Assembly: GCA_002179805.1 (NCBI GenBank)
Contig: NAVB01000010.1
Coordinates: forward strand, 62,001-126,000
DNA from: Acanthamoeba lenticulata
Taxonomy: Eukaryota; Discosea; Longamoebia; Acanthamoebidae
Direction: 5' to 3'
Length of the DNA stretch: 64,000 nt
Shown: positions 1-11,407 of the stretch, in pieces
How the letters are laid out: every line of letters starts with the position of its first letter
Numbering within the stretch: position 1 is the first letter of the stretch
The notes under the pieces: generated by a model
Databases searched by the model: none
What the model was told of the DNA's origin: nothing
Seen by the model: only the letters and a program-made list of their open reading frames with translations
Position numbers and translations under genes: made by a program

Positions 1-30
1 CGGCGCCTCCTTGTTCGCCAGCTCACCATA

Positions 31-711
31 ATGGAGCCCACCGCCGGCTCTTCTGAGGCGTCCTACCTCACCTTTATTCCCTCTCTTCCCTTCTCCTACG
101 TGGACTTCAGCTTCGCCAGCCCCACACCAGCGCGCAGCACCCACACGCCTCAACCCCCTGCCACATACGCCAAGTGGTGGCACAAGCTGCATGAGCTGGG
201 GCTTTGCACGAACAGCCTGCAAGCGGCGCTGGCACGAGCAACGCGGGAACGCGGCTTCTTCCGGCTGCACGCACAACTCCACTTCCTCCCGCCACCACTT
301 GCTCCTTTGGTCCTTCTGGCCATGGAGCTCTCTTCCAAGAGTGGATCTCCCACTTCGCGAGCCGTTGGCGTGTTGTCGTCGCCTCGTACGAGCAAAGGGC
401 AGCGCATGCGCCACCTCAAGGAAGTCGTCGAGGCCCTCGGTTTTGAGGAGCCCGAGCTGCGCCAGTTCAAAGACGCCGACGCACTGCGGCACTGGCTTGA
501 CGCCGAGCTCTGGATGCGCATCCACGACAGCCGGCCGGCGGTGGAGACCATCAAAACCGCGCTCACCGCCCTCCTGCCGCGCTCGTCCCCGCCCGACGCG
601 CCCGCTGCTTTGTTTTGTGCGCTGCCCAAGCACGGCACCAAGACGGGCGTCCTCATCCTCCACCACGAAATCAACGCCCTTGTATCGCTGCACATTGAAG
701 ATTTCGACTAG
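31..711 (+). CDS. Unrecognised 226-aa protein, possibly 5'-partial
   Basis: I do not recognise a family. The frame is open without an obvious intron and ends 68 bp before the convergent end of MED25, which is the usual compact spacing here, so I take it as a real gene. There is no signal peptide or membrane segment. The first 60 residues are rich in Ser, Pro and Thr. The rest looks helical, with charged stretches such as RHLKEVVEALGFEEPELRQF near residue 130. The frame is also open upstream to the window edge, so the ATG at 31 is only the first one visible and the protein may begin outside. A missed intron in the middle (about 280-360) cannot be excluded. Confidence 0.5.
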   Translation: MEPTAGSSEASYLTFIPSLPFSYVDFSFASPTPARSTHTPQPPATYAKWWHKLHELGLCTNSLQAALARATRERGFFRLHAQLHFLPPPLAPLVLLAMELSSKSGSPTSRAVGVLSSPRTSKGQRMRHLKEVVEALGFEEPELRQFKDADALRHWLDAELWMRIHDSRPAVETIKTALTALLPRSSPPDAPAALFCALPKHGTKTGVLILHHEINALVSLHIEDFD

Positions 712-779
712 TTCTTGTTGTTGTTTCTTTTCTTATGTATGACACCAACGCCAGTAGTCGAGTCCTCGCCTCACTGCCT

Positions 780-3700
780 CTACTTTGGTCGCAGTTGCGG
801 GTTCGTGCCCGTCGTGTAGTACGGCACGCCACCCTGCGTAGGAGCTCCACCGGTCAGCACATGGACAGCACCAAAGGAGGAGAAGAGGAGAAGCGTGTCA
901 CCTGCGGCGTTTGGCCGCCCATGCCGTCAAAGTTGAGGCCCTGCATCGAGCCCACCGCACCGCCCATGCTGTAGTTGCCGCCGCCCACCGGGGCGCCTCC
1001 CATGTGCGGCGCGAACGAGTGCACCGTGTGTCCCGTGCCAGTCTGTCCCGGGAAGCCGCCGCCACCGCCTGCGCCAGCGTGGCCTCCTCCCTAGGGTATG
1101 TGCAGTGCATCCTCTGGGTCAGCGCATGGTCGAGCGAGAAGAAGACAAGAAGAGAAGGAGGAGTTGGTGAGAACCGAGGCCATGGCCATGCCCTGACCGC
1201 CGCCCATGGACCCGAGGTGGCCGCCGCCGGGTTGGCCGCCCATCCCGCCAGGAGGCACTCCCGGTTGGCCCATGCCCATGCCCACGCCCTGGAGCTGCCC
1301 GCCCATCTGGCCTCCGCCGGGGAACCCGCCCATGGGCTGTCCCGTCGGGACCCCCGAGACGCCGCCCGGTGGCGCCACCCGGCGCACGGCCGAGACGGCG
1401 GACGGGGGCTGGGCGGGCTGCGCCTGCGGCATGTGCTGCTGGCCGCCCGACGGCGCGCCCGCGGGGTTGCCCGGCTGGCCCACCGCTTGGCCGACGCCGC
1501 CGCCCGGCTGGCTCACGACCTGCACGCCGCCCGGCTGCGCGGCTCCCTGAACGCTCTGAGAACCACCGGGCTGGCCCTGCGGAGGCTGGCCAAGGCCAGC
1601 CGTGGAGAAGGGCCGGATGTTGAGCTGCTGCTTCGTGTGGATGAGCCCGAGCAGCGTGTCCTTGTGCGGGATCAGGAACAGCGTCTTTGACGGCAGCCCG
1701 ATCACCGCCGCCTGGGTCGCCGACGTACGGTCGTAGTGAGTATCCTCAAGCAGTGCCGGCAGGGGAACAGCGAGGCGAGGCGAGGGGCATACCCAGGACC
1801 GGGTCATCAACTGGTTGAGGAACTGGGAGTAGGCGGGCGTGACGACCTTGTGCACGGTAAAGTGCAGCACGATGGCTTGCTTGAGGTGCATCTGGAGCGC
1901 GTCCTTGGACGCGCACACGCCGGTCACCACCAGCTGGCTCGGCCAATCCTTGGTTCCGCTGGTCATCGTCGGCCATTCCCCCACGCGTGTGTGTGAGAAA
2001 GAGAGGAAAGGCGTGGGATGCGGGCAGACGTACTAGGAGGCGGGATCGACTTTGGTGCGCGGGTAGGCGAGCAACGTGCACAGCGGGCCCACATTCTGGT
2101 TCTGGTGCCACGCCAGCGTGCCCTCCCAGATGGGCTTGCCCCCCACCTGCCCTCACCAACATCATCATCATTAGCATTGTCATCATCATCATCTTCATCA
2201 CTACCGTTGTTGTCACGAAACGAGGTGGGCGTACGACAGTCGAGCTCGGGATCCCACCGGGGCCGGCCGTCATCGTCGGGGCCGCCGCGTTGGGCACCGG
2301 CGAGGGGCCGGAACCGGCCGCCGGTGCGGGAAGGCCGCCCGCGCTGGAGGTCAGGTTGATGACCGTCGGCGGGGGCTTGGCGGCGCCGGCCACCGCGGCC
2401 GCTCCGCCGGGCATCCCCCCGGGGCCGGCGGGGCTCGGGCCGCCCGGACCGCCGGACGCCGCGGCCGCGCCCATGGGCGAGATCGCCGTGGGCGGCATCA
2501 TGCGCTTGTCGCCGGGTGCCATCGGTCCGCCCGGTGCCACCGTCCCGCCGACACCGACGCCTCCGCCCCCGGGAGCCCCGACGACGTTGGTGGGGACTCC
2601 GCCGGGACCGGCACCGCCGCCAGGCATGCCGTAGGGCCCCGCCATCGACGGGCCGCCTTGCGGCGAGGCCATCCCGGTTGCGGCGAGTCCCACGGGGGCG
2701 CCCGCCGGGCGCGCGCTGGCTTCGGTCTTGGCCTTTTTCATGGGCGGCTGGATGCCGGCGCCGTCCACCATAGACGAGGGCGGCATGCCCCCGGGGGCCT
2801 TCATGTTCCGTATCGCGGCCATCATCGCGGGGTTGGGTGACATGGTGGCGCCGGGGACCGACGGTACGCTCATGGTGGGCGGGCGCGAGGGCGACGCGAC
2901 GCCCGACGCCAGGGCTCCGCCGGCTGCGGCCATCATCGCGGCGGTGGGCGAGGAGGACATCGTGGCCGCCGGCGCCGACGGGGCCATGGGCGAAGCGGCC
3001 GCCGGGACCACGCCGAGCGGCGCGCCGCCCGGCGAGACCCCACCGGGCCCGGCGCCCATGATGGGTGCCCCGACGCCGGCCGCCGTCGGCGGAGCGCCTA
3101 CCGGAGCCGTGCCGGGCGAGATCATTGGCCCGCCCGGCACAGCCGCCACCGTGGATGGGGAAGACGACGACGCGGTCGTGGCCGCAGCGGGTCCCGGAGA
3201 TACAGCAGTGCCGGCGGGCGAGGCGTTGGGCGCGATCTTGAGGCCGCGCAGCAGCACCATGTGTGGCGTGTCGGGCTTCGCTGCTCGGAGTTCGGTCACG
3301 TTGGTGATGGCGGCCTTTTGGTAGATATCTGCGAGCTCGTTGAGCTGGCGCGGCGCGACCACCGACAACGCGATTTGACCCTAAAACCGTAGAATATTAT
3401 TAATGCTGTTTTATTATAGTTTTTATTGTATTTGGGTACCTTGGGGAACATGGCGGCGATGTCTGTAGCCGTACTGCCCACGGGCTGGCCCGGGATGGAG
3501 TACAGCCGCGCTGGGATGCCCTGCGCGCCGAATGATGAGCGCCGAGCCTGGCGTCGAAAAGGAGAAAGATGAAGCGGAGGAGAAGAGGAGTGTATGTGTG
3601 CCTGTTGGTATGGCGCCGTGTTGGAGACCAGCACAAAGTAGCGCTCCTTGATCGGGCGTTCGTAGCTCAACTGCCAAGTGGCCAACCGGGGGCGGGAGGG

Positions 3701-4202
3701 TGTCTCGGGTGAGGAAAAAGACGCGCACGAGCGAGTAGGTGGAAGAGGAGGCGCGCACGTGGAAGGCGGCAGCAAAGGCGTCGGCCAGCGGCACGGTTTG
3801 GTGTCCACCGCCAGCAAAGTCCAGACGATCCATCCATGTGCCAAACTGCTTGGCATCACGCGTGAAGCCCGACACCCGCACGACGTAGTTGCCCGCAGGG
3901 GGGTAGTCGCGGAAGGTCACCATCCCCAGCTCCACCTTTTCTCGCTTGGCAGCGCTCTGCTCCATCACCGTCCTGCTCGTGCCCTCCCACAAGACCGTCG
4001 GTCAAGACAGCCTAAGCCAAAAAGAAAAGAAAAAAACCACATGCAAGGACGGGGCAGCAATCTGAAGTTTTCGAAATTGAAGATCGAACCGAATAAGCGG
4101 GTCGAGGTAGGCGTCCCGCAAGACAGGCAAGTGAGGGCCCATGCCAGCCGTGGTGTCAACAATGAACACCACATGCCGCCCCGTTGGTGCTGGGGTTGCC
4201 AT
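780..4202 (-). CDS. MED25: Mediator complex subunit 25 (VWA + PTOV/ACID type)
   Basis: Nuclear Mediator subunit that links activators to RNA polymerase II. The first exon (ATG at 4202-4200) starts a von Willebrand A fold: HVVFIVDTTAGMGPHLPVLR, which aligns with the MED25 N-terminus. VELGMVTFRDYPP, RLDFAGGGHQTVPLADAF and GQIALSVVAPRQLNELADIY follow in later exons. A long Gly/Pro/Ala/Met-rich linker (about 2230-3250) leads to a second domain: IWEGTLAWHQNQ, WPSQLVVTG, AVIGLPSKTLFLIPHKDTLLGLI. This matches the PTOV/ACID domain of plant and animal MED25, and a Gly/Gln-rich tail follows. Introns I could phase include 3'-side joins at about 3440/3384 (MFPK|GQIAL), 2240/2130 and 2035/1955 (DPASY|GTKDW), and the last intron before the end GGVPYYTTGTNPQLRPK (stop 782-780). 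The intron after the first exon is uncertain. About ten exons in all. Confidence 0.85.
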
Positions 4203-4421
4203 CAAGCTGGTGTGTGTGATTTAAAAGACAAGCAAAATAACGATTTACGTTTGTTTGAAATGATTTTTTAAACCGAGTTTGAGTTTTTCTTTGCGTACAA
4301 CAAGAAAAGAGAACAAAAAGTTCTTCGTTTGTGGCCTCATTAAAACCCTCACTGAGGGAAAGAGTGCCTGACGGTTTGTTTCGCACACCCAGCAATTGAC
4401 CTTTACATCTTGTGATAGTCT
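4203..4421. other. MED25 upstream region, no gene seen
   Basis: About 220 bp between the MED25 start codon and the first tandem repeat. It is AT-richer than its surroundings. I see no coding exon here and presume it holds the MED25 promoter and 5' leader. Confidence 0.4.
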
Positions 4422-4606
4422 CTCGCCGTCCTCGCCGTCCTCGCCGTCCTCGCCGTCCTCGCCGTCCTCGCCGTCCTCGCCGTCCTCGCCGTCCTCGCCG
4501 TCCTCGCCGTCCTCGCCGTCCTCGCCGTCCTCGCCGTCCTCGCCGTCCTCGCCGTCCTCGCCGTCCTCGCCGTCCTCGCCGTCCTCGCCGTCCTCGCCGT
4601 CCTCGC
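4422..4606. repeat. 9-bp tandem repeat, about 20 perfect copies
   Basis: Unit CTCGCCGTC repeated head to tail with no visible interruption. Because 9 is a multiple of 3, each frame reads a simple polymer: (Ser-Pro-Ser) and (Arg-Arg-Pro) on the plus strand, (Arg-Arg-Gly) on the minus strand. That creates long spurious ORFs. It lies upstream of MED25. Confidence 0.95.
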
Positions 4607-4900
4607 CTGTTCGTCAATGCTCGTCGTCGTTGCTCGTTGATCATCGTCGTCGCTTGCTCATCGTCGCTTGTCGCTTGCTCGTCGTCGCTCGCTCGTCGTT
4701 CATCATCGTCGCTTGCTCGTCGTTGTCGTTCATCATCGTAGCTTGCTTGTCATCGTCGTCGTTCATCATCGTCGCTTGGTCGGCATCGTCGCTCCTCGTA
4801 GCTCCCGTCGCTTGCTCGTAATTGTCGCTCGTCGTAGATCTCGCTCACCGTTGTCACTTGTCGTCGCTCGTCACTGTAGTTGACCATAAGGTCGTTGTAG
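4607..4900. repeat. Degenerate CGT/CGCT-rich repeat
   Basis: An imperfect array of CGTCGTCGCT, TTGCTCGTCGT and TTCATCATCGT blocks directly follows the 9-bp array. It looks like a decayed expansion related in composition to that array. No coding evidence. Confidence 0.75.
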
Positions 4901-4999
4901 CTCCTCGCCATCATTGTCGTCAAAGAATCACTATGTTCTATGAAGAGAATTACACGAGCACGGCTCATTGGCGCGTAGAGTAGGCACGGCACGTAGAAT

Positions 5000-5707
5000 C
5001 GGCTAGGCATGTAGAGGGGGGGGCTGTAGGGTCGGCACGGCACGTAGAATTGGCACGTAGAGTCGGCTCAGCACGTAGAATCCGCTCGGCATGGCACACG
5101 TGGGATCGGCACGTAGGGTCGGCACGGCATGTGGAGAGGGGAGAATTACACGAGCACGGCTCATTCGCGCGTAGAGTTGGCATGGCACGTAGAATCGACT
5201 CGACATGGCACGCAGAATCGGCTCAGCACGTAGAATCAGCTCAGCATGGCACGTAGCTCGTAGAGTCGCGTGGCTGCAAGTAGAATAAGCTCGGCACGTA
5301 GTGGAGGCATACAGAGTCGGCACGTAGAATCAACTCGGCACGTAGAAGAGGCACAACAGCAAGTAGAATCGGCACAACAGCACGTGGCATGGCACAGCAC
5401 GTAGAATCGGCATGTAGGGTCAGCAAGGCACGTAGAATCGACACGTAGGTCGGCAAGGCACGGCGCGTAGATTCGGCTCGGCATGAAGATTCGGCGCGGC
5501 ACGTAGGATCGGCTCGGCAAGGCTCGTGAGTCGGCATGGCACGTGGAGTCGGCTCGACATGGCAGGCACGCAGAATCGGCTCAGCACGTAGAATCAGCGC
5601 GGCACGTAGAATCAGCATGGCACAGCTCGTAGAGTCGGCTCAGCAAGTAGAATAAGCTCAGCACGTAGGGGAGGCACGACACAACAGCACGTAGAGCCCG
5701 CAAGGCA
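5000..5707. repeat. Degenerate 13-bp minisatellite
   Basis: Dozens of diverged copies of a GGCACGTAGAATC/GGCTC-type unit of 12-16 bp, interspersed with GGCATGGCAC and AGCTCGTAGAGTC variants. It grades into the perfect array that follows. Open frames of up to 125 aa on the minus strand arise because the unit has no stop in that orientation. Confidence 0.85.
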
Positions 5708-5837
5708 CGGCACGTAGAGTCGGCACGTAGAGTCGGCACGTAGAGTCGGCACGTAGAGTCGGCACGTAGAGTCGGCACGTAGAGTCGGCACGTAGAGTCG
5801 GCACGTAGAGTCGGCACGTAGAGTCGGCACGTAGAGT
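5708..5837. repeat. Perfect 13-bp minisatellite, 10 copies
   Basis: Unit CGGCACGTAGAGT repeated ten times without a mismatch, then a truncated copy at 5838. This homogeneous end of the array suggests recent unequal exchange or slippage, in contrast with the diverged copies to its left. Confidence 0.95.
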
Positions 5838-6943
5838 CGGCAGGACTTGCATAATAAGGTCGAACGTGATAGGGGTAGCACCTTGAAGGCTTGCAGGGCA
5901 CGTAGACTTGAACAACGTTGCAGTAGGCATGTAGAGTCGACCGACGGGCGGGTTCCTGTGACTGACGCTGGCTGGAGGCAAGAGAACGAAGCCAGAAGAA
6001 GAAGAAGAAGAAGAGATCGCAAAAGACACGAAGAGGGGAAGGGGCAGCTGCTTGACCTGTGGCCGAAAGGCGGAGTAGGAGACGAGGCACGCGCGCAGGG
6101 AAGGCAGAGAGAGAAGAGAAGAAAGGTTGGGGACGCGCAGGAGTGGCGCTTTCGACTGATGATGATGCTCGACATGACCTCGCCCAGCGAGGCGGCAGGA
6201 CTGGCTAGGAACACTAATGAACGGGGCGAACGACACGGTGCCCAAGACGAATCGAACGCTCGTTCTCGCGCGCTTTGAAAATCCGAAGTAGGCAACTGCT
6301 TGTGGTCTCTCTCAAGTCGTATGATACGTACGTGGCGGGCCGTGGCCGACTTGTGGACAACTAGCCAGGAACGGGGTCCCATTCTCGAGCTGGCAGTGGC
6401 AGTTGACCGACCACGGTGGGAAGGAAGGAATGAACGTGCAGAGAAATTTGCTGCATCGTCAAGAAGATTGATTATCCGCCAAGAGCACGAGAGGAGGTGC
6501 GCCTCGGCCTTGCTCGAGGGGCAGTGGGACGGGGGCGGCAGCAGGTTCAATGATGACACAGAGAGAGCACGGGGCAAGGCCAAAACGTGTGTGTTATGAA
6601 AGGCAAGTTTACTGGAACGGCATCCTTGGAGTACAAGTAGCGGGTTGTTTGTAGCTGTTGGCGCAGATAAGTATTTGCTGCTGCCCGCCCGAGCGTTATT
6701 TTTATACATGGTTGTCGACAAAAACGAAAGTTCCAGACTGCTTCTTCCACGACTTTTCTCATCGCGAAGAATCCAGGCATCTTCCCAGATAATTCCAAGC
6801 ATAGTATTTCATAGTTGTAATGCCTTCCTCAATTACAATTCGTTGCTCATGGGGCGGAAGGCGCGAGGCAACACGTCAGGCATGCATACCAATAGTCTCA
6901 GACGGAACAAAACAACCACTTTTGTTTAGCACCACAAGTCTCT
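5838..6943. other. Gene-poor stretch, no supported gene
   Basis: About 1.1 kb with no ORF that resembles a protein family and no phased introns. The only long frame (minus, 5612-6802) runs through the minisatellite and has low-complexity composition. The last 150 bp presumably carry the promoter of the PAQR gene. A non-coding RNA cannot be excluded. Confidence 0.5.
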
Positions 6944-8383
6944 ATGCACCAGAGAACAAGCGGCTCGCCCAGCCGAGGGGCCGGAGGGCATAAGGAAAAA
7001 CGGATTTCAACCACCGACAAGAAGGAGATCAAGAAAACAGACGTGCCTGTGCTCAAGTCCTATCACGAAGTGCCGCCATTCTTGCAGCACAACCGGCACA
7101 TCCTCACCGGCTACCGGGTCTACTACAGGTCCCTCATTCCTCCCACGCTTAGCGCGCATCAAAGACTTACCCGTTCCCTTGGGTCGGCACTTTTTGCCTG
7201 CCAGCTGGAAGCTCTGCGCCCGTAGCCTCTTTCACCGACACAACGGTTCGCCCTTACTCACTTGTTTATGTGCTCACTCGCTTGACCCTAACTTGCTTGG
7301 TGGTGCGCCCCGGCAGAAACGCTCAACATATGGACACGTACGCAGCGGCCGCTTTGACACGTGCACGCCGCACGACCGCTCACCAACTGTTGGGGGGGGG
7401 GATGAAACGCACACACGGACCAGACCTTCTGGGCGCGGTGGTCTTCATCGCGCTCTTCCCGCCGACCATTCAGGCGCTTACGGAACCCACGACCACCGAC
7501 ATCGTTCTTTTTGGGATCTACTTTGCGTGCGCGGTGCTCACGATGGTCTGTTCGACCGTGTTCCACTTGTTCAACTGCACATCGCCGGGGGCCTACAAGC
7601 GGCTGGCCACCCTTGACTACTCGGGCATCGCCCTGCTCATTGTGGGCTCTTACCTCCCGCTCACGTACTGGTAAGCGGTCCCTTCTTTCCTCCCCATGAC
7701 CGCATGCCTCTTCCTTCTCTCTCTCTCTCTCGCGTGCGCATCTCCTCACTTCTGGTGGCAACAACAAGGGGCTTTCACTGCGTGCCGGACTGGCGCGACC
7801 TCTACATGGTCTTCATCTCCTTGTTTGGCGTCGTCGGGCTGGCCCTTTCGTGGATCCCCTACTTCTCGCAGCCGCAACATCGCTTCCTCCGCACCTGTAC
7901 AAGCGCACCAGCCCCCAAACCTCCCCTCGCCCTCTTTCTTGCGGCTCGTCCGACGTCGTCTCACATGCGCGCAGCGTTTTACCTGGTGTTCGGGTGGCTG
8001 AGCCTGGTCCCGGTGGCCCACCTCGTGTACATGGACGGGAGCCTGTGGTTCGTGTGGCGCATTGGCCGGTTTGTGCTGCTGATGGGCGTCATCTACTCCA
8101 TCGCCGCCGCCTTCTACGTCTCGCAGGTGCCCGAGCGCTGGGCGCCCGGCAAGTTTGACTACTCTGTACCGTGGCTCCCTCCTCCTCCTCCATCCCTCTT
8201 TGCGGTTCCGCCTTGGCTCACGCTGCAGCTGCTGTGCAGTGCCAGAGCCACGTGATCTGGCACGTCCTGGTGTTCACGGCGGCCATCGTGCAGCTATGGG
8301 CGCTGATCTACTGCCACGAAGTCATCCCTGAGCACCAGTGCCCACCGGGCTTCGGCCCACCAATCTCGCCTCTGGCCTCATGA
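6944..8383 (+). CDS. PAQR / adiponectin-receptor-like seven-helix protein
   Basis: Integral membrane protein of the progestin-adiponectin receptor (hemolysin III) family. These are zinc-dependent seven-helix proteins, some with ceramidase activity. I phased seven exons: 6944-7128, 7205-7245, 7317-7337, 7424-7670, 7769-7896, 7976-8165 and 8240-8383. They join into KSYHEVPPFLQHNRHILTGY, SLFHRHNETLNIWTH, CSTVFHLF (S..H zinc motif), DYSGIALLIVGSYLPLTYWG, PGKFDYS and CQSHVIWHVL (H...H zinc motif near the C-terminus). The hydrophobic segments between them fit the family's helices. The exon 7317-7337 is only 21 bp, a microexon fixed by the NETLNIWTH motif. The 40 residues before the motif are basic and cytosolic in this family. 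It ends 88 bp from the convergent RBR gene. The ligand is unknown. Confidence 0.9.
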
Positions 8384-8470
8384 GTTGATGCGTGAGCGTC
8401 CAAGGCAAATTGCTTTGTTGCGACGCAAAAAAAAGAAAAAAAAGAACACATTTCACGTGAGAGAAGGCCC

Positions 8471-10295
8471 TCAGCCCTTGTACTTCCTGAGATTTGCTTT
8501 CGTGTAGACCGGAGCGTCGGGCCAGCGGAAGCTGTGACGGCACTTGATACTGGAGGGCGGCGCGCACGGATGTTAGCCGCCCGCGCCCAATTCATGCGAG
8601 TCCGGGGAAGGAGGTGGGGGCAAACCAGATCATCTGTGGGCAGCCCATGTTCTTTTCGATCAAAACGAAGCAGCGCGGACAGTGCCGCAGGTCCTTGCTG
8701 CGGGTCCACTTGTTGAAGGATCGTCGCTCCCTGCCGTGAGACAAACGGAGGGGGAGGATACCGTTGTTGTTAGAAACGATGCGGCAACCGATTTGCTCCC
8801 TTTCTTTGGAGGACGACGTACGCGAGCGTGAGGCCCAGTTTTGGTCGAACGTGCGCTTGTCGCTTTTCCTGGCGCCTATTTTTCGCCATCTCACACGTGA
8901 GCTTGGGCTTGTGGGCCTGATGTGCCCCCCCCCCCCGCACACCACCACCGCGAGGAAAGGAGTAACGGATTAAAAGAGAAGCTCCAGCCCCAAGACACAA
9001 GAGAGCGAGCGAGAGGCACTCACGTGGCGGCAGTTCTTGCAGAACGTGAAGCGGCAAAGCGGGTTGATGCACTGGATGAACTTGGCGTCGGCGTCATTGG
9101 CCTCCACGCCCGCCCCGCAGCCCTTGGGACACCACCTGCTCGTCGTTGTCGTGGATCAGCGCGGAACCGGGAGGGGAAGGCCAGGCGCAACACACGACAC
9201 GTACATCATGTTGGGGATGTGTTCAAGGGCCTTGTTGAGGATGAAGGTGTCAAACTCAGCAAGTAGCTCGGGACTCACGCAGTGTTGAATGTCGCTGTAG
9301 CCCAGGACGCGCGTGCACTTGAACGCCGGACAGCGGACGCCGTACACCACTTCGTCCTCGCCCAACGAATCAGACGTCCTGCGTTGATTCGTCCTTAAGG
9401 CCACAACCTTTCGGCTCGGGGGCCAACCAAGGACGTGCACGTACGCGAATGGATCATGCGGGACGCCGATGGTGTTGTCCGTGGGAACGGGATCGGTAGG
9501 CGTGGCGATGGACCGCTCCTTGATCTTGATGGTCAGATAGCTCGTCATGCAATCAGCGCAGAAGCCGTGCCCACAGCCGTCGGCCTGAGCGATTCATTCA
9601 TTCAACACATCCACAGAAGCTCATGTTAATGTTAGATTGTCTTTGTGGAAGGAGGTGGTGAAGGCCAATGGCGCACCACAAAGATTTCATGGTAGGGATA
9701 CTCCTCCAGGCAGATCTGGCACTCGTAGTCAACGCCCTCCTGAGGGCCATCAGGACCCTTCGCCGGGTGATGAGGGTCCCCCTTTGCTTCTCCTGCTTGA
9801 TGCTGCTCCTCTGTGAGCTCCAGTTGTCGAAGTGCGGCTTGAATCGATGCATCCTCGTCGTCCTGGTGCAGCTTCAGCGCCAAGGATTCGTCTTGGGCCA
9901 AGCGCATGGCTTCCTCTTCCTCGATATCACCTCTCCTCTTGGGTGGCGGGCGGTGCGCTTCTTCTTCCCCAGCCGTTGTTGTTGTTGTTTGGGGCTCGTG
10001 GGACTGCTCCAGCAAGAGGAGCACAGCCTGCTCCTGGTCCCCATTCGCTCGCTTGACCGCGCCAGCGATTTGCTTCAATGGCAGGTCGGGCAGGAGTTCA
10101 GAGATTGCCAGACACTACAGGCCGGTGCGTGAGCAACAGAAAATGGCATAAAGAAAGAAGAGAGAGGTTTCCAAGAAAGAAGAGAGAGGGAGGAGGGAAG
10201 AGGGGCGAACACACCGTGGCCTCCCAACGCCTGTTTCTCTCCCGCAAAAGGCGTGCCCTGGTTGCTTGGTCCTGTGTGCCCCTTGGGTCCTCCAT
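8471..10295 (-). CDS. CUE-RBR E3 ubiquitin ligase (RING1-IBR-RING2)
   Basis: Predicted cytosolic ubiquitin ligase. Exon 1 (ATG 10295-10293) encodes MEDPRGTQDQATRARLLRER and more, then splices in phase to CLAISELLPDLPLKQIAGAV and ANGDQEQAVLLLLEQ, a clear CUE ubiquitin-binding domain. RING1 follows (CQICLEEYPYHEI, then GCGHGFCADCMTSYL in the next exon). The IBR comes next (VRCPAFKCTRVLGYSDIQHC, then CPKGCGAGVEANDADAKFIQ and CINPLCRFTFCKNCRH). The last two exons give LRHCPRCFVLIEKNMGCPQM as the start of RING2 and end FRWPDAPVYTKANLRKYKG. RING2 is odd: after GCPQMIC the second metal-binding half (C..C...C..C) is not evident, so either I have the last intron wrong or the domain is atypical. An intron at 8925-8935 holds a long C tract. 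Confidence 0.82.
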
Positions 10296-10417
10296 CACTT
10301 GTGCTCGTTTCCCTTGCTCGCGCTCGCAAGTAAAATGGTGGCCGCTTCAATTTCTTTCAGTAAAAAAGACAGGAAAAAACCTGGAAAGAATAAAACCTTT
10401 TTTATGCTTTTCTTTTC

Positions 10418-11407
10418 TATCCTTTGCTGGTGGGCTTTGTGGCCTTCTTCTGCTGCGGGACGCTCCACGGGCACAGCTTGCGGACTTCTTCCAATCCCAT
10501 CGTGGCCAAACGCCTGGCGTTGGCCTCTGGCACGCGCAAGAGGTAGTCCTCGCCGTGTTTCTGCAGGCGTGAGTTTGCACCCACGTGTCAGAAGGAGGAC
10601 ACCATCGCGTGCGTGCGCAGCTTCTCAAGGTACCTCGCGCGCCGCGGTGATGAGGGAAGCACGAATCAGATGAACGGTCGGATAGGGGGATCGACTTGTG
10701 TAGTTCTCCACCGCATCCTCGTCGTCGCCCTCGTACCGGAACTGTGGGTGGAACTGGGCGAGCTGGTGGATGGTTTCCACTACAGCAGAGCCATTGTGTG
10801 TGTGTGTGTGGCGGCATTAATGGTGATGGTGCAGTCCAGGGCTGAAAGCTGGAGAGCGCCGTACCTTCTTCGCCTTCCTCGTCAGTGCCCAAGTTCTCTG
10901 CGGCAATGTTGACCGCCGAGTTGAAGTTCTCAAAGTCGTGGAAGTCAGGCACGTGAGGGAAAACGACCAGCGTGCTCGCCACCTTGGTCCTCGCCTTTGT
11001 CAGCACTCAGGAGCGCAAAGAAGCCAACACAACAGAAAAGAAAGACAAGACAATGCCGGTACCTGGGGTTGGTTGTGGAGCACTTCGATCTCCTCTTTGA
11101 GAAGGTCGATGAAGTTGTCAATGTGGGTAGATTGTCCGGCAGAAGCGCACACAAAGCGAGTTTCTTCAAGGCGCGCAAACGGGCACAAACGGAGACCTAT
11201 CACCACTTTGTCCGCCCATTCTTTCGTGCGTTCAATCGCTTTGGCATCCTCTTGTTCGCCATCTTGAACAATCTCAGGGCCAGAAGGTGCCGATTTATGT
11301 GATTTTGCTCTCGCTTGATTGACCACAAAAGAAGAGAAGTGTCCGGTGCTCCCGGATAGGGGAGTGTGGGAGCACAGCAAGCGAACGGGGAGGACTGTTC
11401 GCCGCAT
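10418..11407 (-). CDS. DUF1415 family protein
   Basis: Member of the uncharacterised DUF1415 family, better known from bacteria. Four exons. Exon 1 (11407-11063) has an Arg-rich, acid-poor N-terminus that could be a mitochondrial targeting peptide, then WADKVVIGLRLCPFARLEET, the family's hallmark G-L-CPFA start. The later exons give TLVVFPHVPDFHDFENFN, IHQLAQFHPQFRYEGDDEDA, VENYTSRSPYPTVHLIRAS and a helical end, with LEEVRKLCPW near the stop (10420-10418). The ENYTxRxPYPxxHLxR motif is strongly diagnostic. Biochemical function is unknown. It is separated by about 120 bp from the RBR gene downstream and lies divergent to the first RasGAP receptor gene. Confidence 0.85.

Noticed and set aside
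1987..3324. Plus-strand Pro/Gly-rich ORFs opposite MED25
   Set aside because: Complement of the MED25 low-complexity linker. The minus strand carries the VWA and PTOV homology.
4156..4821. Long ORFs reading (RRG)n, (SPS)n or (RRP)n
   Set aside because: They are translations of the 9-bp tandem repeat in several frames on both strands.
5612..6802. 396-aa minus-strand ORF
   Set aside because: A large part of it is translated minisatellite, which has no stop on that strand. The rest is Ser/Leu low complexity with no family resemblance and no splice-consistent neighbours.
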